DNA of 38,995 nucleotides from assembly GCA_900752345.1 (NCBI GenBank), contig CAADVA010000167.1, positions 1 to 38,995 on the forward strand, in the 5' to 3' direction. A model generated the notes under the pieces. That model saw only the letters and a list, made by a program, of their open reading frames with translations. It did no database searches and was not told the DNA's origin. This DNA is from an uncultured Collinsella sp. GTDB lineage: Bacteria > Actinomycetota > Coriobacteriia > Coriobacteriales > Coriobacteriaceae. Each line of letters starts with the position of its first letter. The stretch's first letter is position 1. The translations under genes and the position numbers were made by a program. Shown piece after piece: positions 7,947 through 13,878 of the stretch.

Positions 7947-8657
7947 ATGGGTCAGAAAGTCTACCCCACCGGCTTCCGTCTTGGCATCACCGAGAACTGG
8001 CGCTCCCGCTGGTTCGCAGAGAAGGATTACGCTAAGACCCTCGGTAACGATCTCGAGATCCGCAAGTACCTCGAGAAGCGTCTTTCCCGCGCAGCTGTCT
8101 CCCGCGTCGAGATCGAGCGCGCTGGCGACAAGGTGAAGGTCATCATCCTCACCGCTCGCCCCGGCGTTGTCATCGGTAAGAAGGGTGCCGAGATCGATAC
8201 CCTCCGCACCGAGCTCGAGAAGGTCGCTGGTGTCTCCAAGGGCCAGCTCTCCGTCGACGTTGTCGAGATCAAGCGCCCCGAGCTCGACGCCAACCTCGTT
8301 GCTCAGTCTATCGCCGAGCAGCTCGAGGGCCGCGTTGCCTTCCGTCGCGCTATGCGCAAGGCTGTCCAGTCCGCCCGCAAGGCCGGCGCTAAGGGCATCC
8401 GTATCCAGTGCTCCGGTCGTCTCGGCGGTGCCGAGATGGGCCGTCGTGAGTGGTACCGCGAGGGTCGCGTGCCTCTGCACACCCTCCGTGCCAAGATCGA
8501 TTACGGCACGGCTGTCGCCAGCACCACCATGGGCGCTTGCGGCGTGAAGGTCTGGATCTACCTGGGCGAGAAGCTCCCGGGCCAGCCCGTTCCTAACCCT
8601 GCACTCGAGGGCTCTTCCCGTCCTCGTCGTCGTAACTCCGAGAGGAGGGGTCAGTAG
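7947..8657 (+). CDS. rpsC: 30S ribosomal protein S3
   Basis: S3 (236 residues) forms part of the mRNA entry site. It begins MGQKVYPTGFRLGI and holds a KH domain with VIGKKGAEI near residue 75. The stop codon TAG shares its last base with the GTG start of rplP, so translation is coupled. The C-terminal tail SRPRRRNSERRGQ is basic and variable, as usual. Confidence 0.97.
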   Translation: MGQKVYPTGFRLGITENWRSRWFAEKDYAKTLGNDLEIRKYLEKRLSRAAVSRVEIERAGDKVKVIILTARPGVVIGKKGAEIDTLRTELEKVAGVSKGQLSVDVVEIKRPELDANLVAQSIAEQLEGRVAFRRAMRKAVQSARKAGAKGIRIQCSGRLGGAEMGRREWYREGRVPLHTLRAKIDYGTAVASTTMGACGVKVWIYLGEKLPGQPVPNPALEGSSRPRRRNSERRGQ

Positions 8658-9160
8658 TGCTTGCCCCTAAGCGTATTCTTCACCGCAAGGTGCAGCGTGG
8701 CTCCATGAAGGGCCAGGCCAAGGGTAATACCGAGCTGCATTTCGGCGAGTTTGGTATCCAGGCTCTCGAGGCCCATTGGATCACCAACCGTCAGATCGAG
8801 GCCGCTCGTATTGCCATGACCCGCTACATGAAGCGTGGCGGTCGTGTCTACATCACGATCTTCCCCGATAAGCCCATCACCAAGAAGCCTGCCGAGACTC
8901 GCATGGGTTCTGGTAAGGGTAACCCCGAGGAGTGGGTGGCCGTCGTCAAGCCCGGCCGCATCATGTTCGAGGTCAAGGGCGTGCCCGAGGAGGTCGCTCG
9001 CGAGGCTCTGCGTCTTGCACAGCACAAGCTTCCCATCAAGACCAAGATTGTTGCTGCCAAGAACGCCGAGCAGCGCATCGAGAAGGAGATGGCTGAGGAG
9101 GCCGCTCTCGAGGCCAAGTGGGCTGCTGAGGACGCCGCCGCCGCCAAGGAGGAGAACTAA
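8657..9160 (+). CDS. rplP: 50S ribosomal protein L16 with acidic C-terminal extension
   Basis: L16 (167 residues) helps position tRNA in the A site. It starts with GTG overlapping the rpsC stop by one base (MLAPKRILHRKVQRG). The core ends near residue 137, and an extra tail of about 30 residues rich in E and A (for example AEEAALEAKWAAEDAAAA) follows; the family is usually about 137-145 residues. GGAGG for this gene lies within the end of rpsC. The TAA overlaps the rpmC ATG by one base. Confidence 0.96.
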   Translation: MLAPKRILHRKVQRGSMKGQAKGNTELHFGEFGIQALEAHWITNRQIEAARIAMTRYMKRGGRVYITIFPDKPITKKPAETRMGSGKGNPEEWVAVVKPGRIMFEVKGVPEEVAREALRLAQHKLPIKTKIVAAKNAEQRIEKEMAEEAALEAKWAAEDAAAAKEEN

Positions 9161-9375
9161 TGAAGCCCGCAGAGATTCGTGAGCTCTCGGACGCTCAGCT
9201 CGTTGAGAAGCTGAAGGAAATGCGCGCCGAGCTCTTTAACCTTCGTTTCCAGATGGCCACCAGCCAGCTGGACAACACCGCTCGCGTCAACACCGTGAAG
9301 AAGGACATCGCTCGCGTCCTCACGGAGCAGCGCGCCCGCGAGATCGCAGCGGAGAAGTCCGCTGTCGCCGAGTAG
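9160..9375 (+). CDS. rpmC: 50S ribosomal protein L29
   Basis: L29 (71 residues) is a small helical protein at the tunnel exit. It begins MKPAEIRELSDAQLVEKL and includes LFNLRFQMATSQLDNT, the conserved second helix. Its ATG shares a base with the rplP stop, and AAGGAGG lies in the end of rplP. Confidence 0.96.
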   Translation: MKPAEIRELSDAQLVEKLKEMRAELFNLRFQMATSQLDNTARVNTVKKDIARVLTEQRAREIAAEKSAVAE

Positions 9376-9391
9376 GACCTAAGGAGAGAAC

Positions 9392-9652
9392 ATGACTGAT
9401 TCGCGTAACTCGCGTAAGGTCCGTACGGGTGTCGTTACCTCCGTCTCCGGTGCCAAGACCATTGTTGTCACCATCACCGAGCGCAAGCGTCACCCCAAGT
9501 ACGGCAAGATGATGACCAGCTCCAAGAAGCTGCACGCTCACGACGAGGAGTGCACGGCTGGCGTGGGCGACACCGTCCGCGTCATGGAGACCCGTCCTAT
9601 GTCCAAGATGAAGCGTTGGCGCCTCATCGAGGTCGTCGAGCGCGCTAAATAA
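9392..9652 (+). CDS. rpsQ: 30S ribosomal protein S17
   Basis: S17 (86 residues) is an OB-fold protein that binds 16S rRNA early in assembly. The core RTGVVTSVSGAKTIVV and the loop KRHPKYGKMM are family hallmarks. AAGGAGAG precedes the ATG 17 nt after rpmC. A 118-nt structured gap separates it from rplN. Confidence 0.96.
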   Translation: MTDSRNSRKVRTGVVTSVSGAKTIVVTITERKRHPKYGKMMTSSKKLHAHDEECTAGVGDTVRVMETRPMSKMKRWRLIEVVERAK

Positions 9653-9679
9653 GCAGTCGCTCTTACGACTTGTACGTTT

Positions 9680-9745
9680 CCGAAGATGTGCGTATGCCTG
9701 GCTTGCATACCACGGGCCGCATAAAGGCTGCGCACCTCTCTTCGG
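9680..9745 (+). promoter_or_regulatory. Structured element between rpsQ and rplN
   Basis: An outer stem CCGAAGA (9680-9686) with TCTTCGG (9739-9745) encloses a second stem GTGCG/CGCAC (9688-9692 with 9731-9735) and two inner hairpins, including GTATGC/GCATAC. This multi-branch shape ends 25 nt before the rplN start, at the point where the spc operon begins in many bacteria. Regulation by a ribosomal protein is possible but untested. Confidence 0.5.
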
Positions 9746-9770
9746 TTCTTAGTTCGGAGGAACATCTACC

Positions 9771-10139
9771 ATGATTCAGATGCAAACCATGCTGAACGTC
9801 GCCGACAACTCCGGCGCTCGCAAGATTCGCTGCATCAAGGTGCTTGGCGGTTCCAAGCGTCGTTATGCAGGCATCGGCGATGTGTTCATCGGTGCTGTCC
9901 AGGAGGCTACCCCTGGCGCCAACGTCAAGAAGAAGGACGTTGTCCGTTGCGTCGTCGTTCGCACCGTTAAGGAGATCCGCCGCAAGGATGGCTCCTACAT
10001 TCGCTTTGATGAGAACGCCTGCGTTGTCATCAACAACGATGGTTCGCCCGTCGGCACCCGTATCTTCGGGCCCGTCGCTCGCGAGCTTCGTGACAAGAAG
10101 TACATGAAGATCGTCTCGCTCGCTCCCGAGACCCTGTAG
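9771..10139 (+). CDS. rplN: 50S ribosomal protein L14
   Basis: L14 (122 residues) lies at the subunit interface. It begins MIQMQTMLNVADNSGARK, the standard family opening, and ends ELRDKKYMKIVSLAPETL. CGGAGGAA precedes the ATG. It is 13 nt from rplX. Confidence 0.97.
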   Translation: MIQMQTMLNVADNSGARKIRCIKVLGGSKRRYAGIGDVFIGAVQEATPGANVKKKDVVRCVVVRTVKEIRRKDGSYIRFDENACVVINNDGSPVGTRIFGPVARELRDKKYMKIVSLAPETL

Positions 10140-10152
10140 TTAGGGGAGATAT

Positions 10153-10458
10153 ATGTATATCAAGAAGGGCGATAAGGTCCAGGTTCTCTCTGGTAAGGAT
10201 CGCGGCAAGCAGGGCGTTGTCCTGCGTGCTCTCCCCGCCGAGAACAAGGTCGTTGTCGAGGGCGTTTCGGTCGTCAAGAAGGCCGTCAAGCCCAACGCTG
10301 CCAACCAGCAGGGCGGCATCGTTTCGCAGGAGGCTCCCATCGACGCCTCCAACGTCAATCTCGTTTGCCCCGAGTGCGGTAAGGTTACCCGCGTCGGTCA
10401 CGAGAAGGACGGCAAGAACAAGCTGCGCGTCTGCAAGAAGTGCGGCCACAAGTTCTAA
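10153..10458 (+). CDS. rplX: 50S ribosomal protein L24 with zinc-ribbon cysteines
   Basis: L24 (101 residues) is an assembly initiator of the large subunit. The KOW motif KGDKVQVLSGKDRGKQG is at residues 5-21. The C-terminal part has CPECG near residue 74 and CKKCG near residue 95, four cysteines that would bind zinc; L24 with such a ribbon is found in some lineages but not in Escherichia coli. It is the last gene of this ribosomal run: a strong terminator follows, and rplE is not downstream. Confidence 0.96.
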   Translation: MYIKKGDKVQVLSGKDRGKQGVVLRALPAENKVVVEGVSVVKKAVKPNAANQQGGIVSQEAPIDASNVNLVCPECGKVTRVGHEKDGKNKLRVCKKCGHKF

Positions 10459-10485
10459 GCTGCCCGCAACAGTTAAGTTGCTAGC

Positions 10486-10520
10486 AAAGGCCCGGATGCC
10501 ACGGCACCCGGGCCTTTTTT
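10486..10520 (+). terminator. Intrinsic terminator after rplX
   Basis: A 10-bp perfect stem AAAGGCCCGG (10486-10495) with CCGGGCCTTT (10508-10517), with a TGCC/GGCA pair in the loop, runs into six Ts. It ends the ribosomal operon. Confidence 0.93.
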
Positions 10521-10675
10521 CTATCCCTACTCATTGGGTACTCATTGGGGACAGCCTTAAATGAGTGGTTGCGCGCGCGAAAGGCTGGCGTGACAGTCGG
10601 TCAGCTCGTGCGTTGTTGCGAACTCGGTGAGGCAACGGTTAAAAGGGCAACTGCTGGCTGGCGCGACGCCTCAAA

Positions 10676-10759
10676 TGATCCGTTTTCCTCCGTCCCCAAC
10701 GGATCATCACAGCTTTCCGCGTAAAAGATGATCCGTTTTCCTCCGTCCCCAGGGGATCA
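10676..10759. repeat. Two copies of a 31-bp palindromic intergenic repeat
   Basis: Copies at 10676-10706 and 10729-10759 share TGATCCGTTTTCCTCCGTCC. The first is flanked by a 9-bp inverted repeat (TGATCCGTT/AACGGATCA); the second is imperfect. A third copy is at 16479-16509. The rest of the gap 10521-10943 holds no gene. The element has no coding potential and looks like a REP-type repeat. Confidence 0.75.
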
Positions 10760-10774
10760 GGTGATGCGCATCTG

Positions 10775-10883
10775 TGCGTGGTTGCGTGCGTAGGTTTGCG
10801 TGACTATGCTTGTATATGCGCCGTATGCTGCTAGATTTTGACCATTTAGCAGTAATACACGCAGAAGCACGCACATACACGCG
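10775..10883 (+). promoter_or_regulatory. Probable promoter and operator region of the oxidoreductase-DeoR operon
   Basis: TGCGTG occurs at 10775, 10783 and 10797, and its complement CACGCA/G at 10858, 10868 and 10878. They flank a possible promoter with TTGTAT (10810-10815), 16-nt spacer and TAGATT (10832-10837). Inverted clusters around a promoter fit looping by a DeoR-type repressor, whose gene is the second of the operon. Confidence 0.45.
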
Positions 10884-10943
10884 CATTTGTGCGAATATAG
10901 AGCTGTCAGAAATGAAAGACTTTCCACGACGCAGGAGGCGCTC

Positions 10944-12023
10944 ATGGCAGATTCCAAGCAGGCTCCACTCGACTCCGCGGCAGCCGCAAAAGCAGCGTTC
11001 GCTTCGGTCCAGGATAAGCCGTTCCCTAACGACATCTTTACGGCCCCCGAGCTCCGCTGGGCCGTGATCGGGTGCGGCGTTATCGCCAACCAAATGGCCC
11101 AGTCCCTCGCTCTGGCCGGCCGCAAACTCGCGGGTGTCGCCAACCGCACGCTGTCCAAGGCCCAGTCTTTTGCCGAGCAGTATGGCGTCGAGAAGGTGTA
11201 CGAGACGGTTGAGGACCTCTACGCCGATCCAGACATCGATGCCGTCTATATCACCACGCCGCACAACACGCATATCACCTATCTGCGTGCCGCGCTGGCC
11301 GCCGGCAAGCATGTGCTCTGCGAGAAAGCCATTACCCTCAACTCCGCCGAGCTCGACGAGGCCCGTGCCATCGCCGACGAGCATAACGTGGTCCTTATGG
11401 ACGCCACCACGGTGCTTCACATGCCGCTGTATCAGGAGCTGCGCCGTCGCATGGATGCTGGCGAGTTCGGCCGCATGAATCTCGCTCAGCTCAACTTTGG
11501 CAGCTACAAGGAGTACGGCGATCTGACCAATCGCTTCTACAATCGCAACCTTGCCGGCGGCGCCATGCTCGACATTGGCGTGTACGCGCTCTCCGTCATG
11601 CGCCTGTTTATGGCGAGCCAGCCCGCTGAGGTTGTCTCGCTGGGCAACACCTGTGAGACCGGTGTTGACGTTGCGGGCGGCATTGTCTGCCGTAACGCCG
11701 AGCAGCAGCTGGGCGTCGTGAGCCTTACGCTCCACTCCAAGCAGCCCAAGCGCTCGGTCATCAGCTTTGACAAGTGCTATATCGAGGTCAATGAGTATCC
11801 GCGTGCCGATCACGCGACCATCGTGTGGGCTGCGGACGGCCACCGCGAGGAGGTCCACGCCGGCACCGAGGCTTACGCCCTTTGCTATGAGATGGCCGAT
11901 CTTGAGAAGGCCGTTGCCGACGATGGCTCTAAGCGCGAGCTACTGGATTATGCTTCTGATGTTATGGAGCTTATGACTAAGCTTCGCGCCGACTGGGGAG
12001 TCGTGTACCCCGAGGAGGAGTAA
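10944..12023 (+). CDS. Gfo/Idh/MocA family oxidoreductase
   Basis: The 359-residue product is a NAD(P)-dependent sugar- or polyol-type dehydrogenase. After a 35-residue lead comes the Rossmann motif AVIGCGVIANQMAQS, then the TTPHNTHI stretch and EKAITLN, where EKP is more common; the C-terminal alpha/beta domain has GGAMLDIGVYALS. The start at 10944 is chosen because CAGGAGG lies 5-6 nt before it; an upstream in-frame start at 10887 lacks one. The gene runs straight into a DeoR regulator (3-nt gap), a common pairing in carbohydrate use. The substrate cannot be named from sequence. Confidence 0.9.
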   Translation: MADSKQAPLDSAAAAKAAFASVQDKPFPNDIFTAPELRWAVIGCGVIANQMAQSLALAGRKLAGVANRTLSKAQSFAEQYGVEKVYETVEDLYADPDIDAVYITTPHNTHITYLRAALAAGKHVLCEKAITLNSAELDEARAIADEHNVVLMDATTVLHMPLYQELRRRMDAGEFGRMNLAQLNFGSYKEYGDLTNRFYNRNLAGGAMLDIGVYALSVMRLFMASQPAEVVSLGNTCETGVDVAGGIVCRNAEQQLGVVSLTLHSKQPKRSVISFDKCYIEVNEYPRADHATIVWAADGHREEVHAGTEAYALCYEMADLEKAVADDGSKRELLDYASDVMELMTKLRADWGVVYPEEE

Positions 12024-12026
12024 GCG

Positions 12027-12773
12027 ATGCTTGCGGAAGATAGGCTCAACGCGATCGTGTCGATGGTGCAGCAGGCCGGCTCGGTTACCGTGCCGGAGCT
12101 TGCCGAGGCCCTGGGCGTGACACCGTCCACCATTCGCCGTGACTTGCAAACGCTCGACCGCGCGCATCGTATCGCCAAGGTGCACGGAGGCGCGACGAGC
12201 CTGGAGCGCGCGCACGTAACGCGCGACCTAACGCTCAATGAGCGCAGTGATCTCCATAACGACGACAAGGAGCGTATCTGCGCCCGTGCGGCGGCGCTCG
12301 TGGAGCCCGAGAGCTTTGTATACATCGATTCGGGTTCGACGACGCTCAAGCTCATCGAGCATCTTCCACACCTTGAAGATGTCACCTATGTGACTGATTC
12401 TGTGCTCCATGCTCAGCATCTCGCCCTGCGCGGTATGCGTACAGTGGTGCTGGGCGGCGAGCTCAAGCCTGAGACCGAGGCACTCGTTGGCCCCGATGCC
12501 TTGGCAACCTTAGACCGCTACAACTTCAATTGTGGCTTTTGGGGTTCTAACGGCATTGCCGCCGAGCAGGGCTTTACGGCGCCCGATATCGAGGAGGCGC
12601 AAGTAAAGCGTATCTCGATGCGCCATACGGCCAAGCGCTTCGTAATCTCGGACGCCAGCAAATTTGGCATGGTGGCGCCCGTCAAGTTCGCGGACTTCCG
12701 CGACGCAACGATTATTACCGCAGGCGAGGTCCCCGCCAAGTACCGGGCAATGGACAACGTCATCACGGTCTAA
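12027..12773 (+). CDS. DeoR family transcriptional repressor
   Basis: The 248-residue product has the DeoR helix-turn-helix at residues 1-57 (VPELAEALGVTPSTIRRDL) and the sugar-phosphate-sensing domain with DSGSTTLKL and the family motif GSNGIAAEQGFT. It begins 3 nt after the oxidoreductase stop and is therefore co-transcribed with it. By family habit it represses its own operon and responds to a phosphorylated sugar. The clustered TGCGTG/CACGCA motifs at 10775-10883 are a plausible operator. Confidence 0.92.
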   Translation: MLAEDRLNAIVSMVQQAGSVTVPELAEALGVTPSTIRRDLQTLDRAHRIAKVHGGATSLERAHVTRDLTLNERSDLHNDDKERICARAAALVEPESFVYIDSGSTTLKLIEHLPHLEDVTYVTDSVLHAQHLALRGMRTVVLGGELKPETEALVGPDALATLDRYNFNCGFWGSNGIAAEQGFTAPDIEEAQVKRISMRHTAKRFVISDASKFGMVAPVKFADFRDATIITAGEVPAKYRAMDNVITV

Positions 12774-12797
12774 CAGTAGGGTACGGGCTAAGGCCTA

Positions 12798-12834
12798 AAC
12801 CACCACAAAGGTGCCTGTCCCCATTTTGGTGGTT
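12798..12834. repeat. 37-bp palindromic repeat, copy 1
   Basis: AACCACCA at the left end pairs with TGGTGGTT at the right, around GGTGCCTGTCCCC. A second copy with a mutated right arm is at 13168-13204. It is intergenic, REP-like and non-coding. Confidence 0.75.
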
Positions 12835-12868
12835 AGTAACGAAAACTGAGTAGTTTTCTCAATAGAAA

Positions 12869-12899
12869 AGCGGCAACGTCCATCACGGGCGTTGCCGCT
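12869..12899 (+). terminator. Hairpin downstream of the DeoR gene
   Basis: AGCGGCAACG (12869-12878) pairs perfectly with CGTTGCCGCT (12890-12899) around an 11-nt loop. The following bases GTCGTTGTC give only a weak U tract, so it is a probable but imperfect terminator. Confidence 0.6.
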
Positions 12900-12918
12900 G
12901 TCGTTGTCTGCCGGTTTG

Positions 12919-13134
12919 TCTAAGTCTGTAACAACTGGACCGTTAAAAGTGGGCTAGGTGTTACAGATTGAGATACTTCCGAATCGCGCCGTCCCTTTTT
13001 CTCAATCTGTAACATCTGGGACGGATTTTGCCGAGTTATTGTTACAGATTGAGATTTTCCCTTGAGGGGGATTCGAATGTCTCGATCTGTAACAGATAGA
13101 CCGGAAAATGGACTCTAACTGTTACAGATCGAGA
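12919..13134. repeat. Six alternating 15-mers at 40-nt spacing
   Basis: The motif TCTCAATCTGTAACA occurs at 12919, 13000 and 13080, and its inverse complement at 12959, 13040 and 13120, with one or two changes per copy. Start-to-start distances are 40, 41, 40, 40 and 40. Each pair makes a stem with a 25-nt loop, so the block is three tandem units of about 80 bp. The loops share a GGGACGG- or GACCG-like start but differ otherwise. No reading frame is supported here. Confidence 0.85.
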
Positions 13135-13167
13135 CGTTTTGGGACCGCGACTGAGCCATTGCGGCAA

Positions 13168-13204
13168 AACCACCACAAAGGTGCCTGTCCCCATTGTGGA
13201 GGTT
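13168..13204. repeat. 37-bp palindromic repeat, copy 2
   Basis: This matches 12798-12834 in its first 28 bases and has a degenerate right arm (TGGAGGTT). It touches the stop codon of the pseudouridine synthase gene on the other strand and may act as its 3' hairpin. Confidence 0.7.
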
Positions 13205-13863
13205 TAGGGCTCCCAGGGGCAGGGGGCTTCGATGTGGATATGCTCACCGGTTACGGGATGCGTAAAGGACACGCTGTGGGCGTGGAGCATCAATCCACAG
13301 GGGCGCGGCGTGCCGTACAGGTCGTCGCCCACCAGCGGATGGTGCTCGCTGGCCAGATGGACGCGAATCTGATGTTTGCGGCCGGTGAGCAGCTCGACAT
13401 CGATATACGAACGCGTTGGCAGGCCTCGGCGGCTCTTAAGGCGCTTGAGCACCTTGACGCGCGTCTGAGACGGCTTGCCGCTGGCGCCGACGCGCATCTT
13501 GCGGCTGTCGTGGCGGTCGCGGGCGATGGGCTTGTCGATGAGCTTCTCGTTCCAGTCGATCTTGCCCTCGGCGAGTGCCAGATAGTGCTTTTCGAAAGCG
13601 TGGTCGATCACCATCTGGTCAAAAGCAGGCTGCGTCTGCTTGTCGAGCGAGAACAGCACCACGCCGGTGGTGTTGCGGTCCAGGCGGTTGAGCGGCTGCA
13701 TGTCGGTCGCGGCAAAACCGTCGCCCATGGCCAGCAGCAGGTCGCTGGCGTAGTCGGTAAGTGTGCGCTCGCCGGTGCCGTCACCGTGGACGATCATGCC
13801 GGCGGGCTTGTCGATGGCCATGAGCCAGGCGTCGCAGTCGAGGACTTGAGGTTCTTCGTTCAC
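13204..13863 (-). CDS. RluA-family pseudouridine synthase
   Basis: The 219-residue product isomerises uridine to pseudouridine in rRNA or tRNA. The catalytic motif is present as LNRLDRNTTG near residue 58 (HRLDxxTSG in most relatives), with the catalytic aspartate kept, and the later motifs GRKHQIRVHLA and HPLVGDDLYG are intact. There is no N-terminal S4 domain, so it is the short RluA/TruC-like form. The start is GTG at 13863, with AAAGG upstream. The gene follows the U32 gene by 15 nt and is probably co-transcribed with it; both may act on RNA. Confidence 0.9.
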   Translation of the reverse strand: MNEEPQVLDCDAWLMAIDKPAGMIVHGDGTGERTLTDYASDLLLAMGDGFAATDMQPLNRLDRNTTGVVLFSLDKQTQPAFDQMVIDHAFEKHYLALAEGKIDWNEKLIDKPIARDRHDSRKMRVGASGKPSQTRVKVLKRLKSRRGLPTRSYIDVELLTGRKHQIRVHLASEHHPLVGDDLYGTPRPCGLMLHAHSVSFTHPVTGEHIHIEAPCPWEP

Positions 13864-13878
13864 GTGTAAGCCTTTCGG

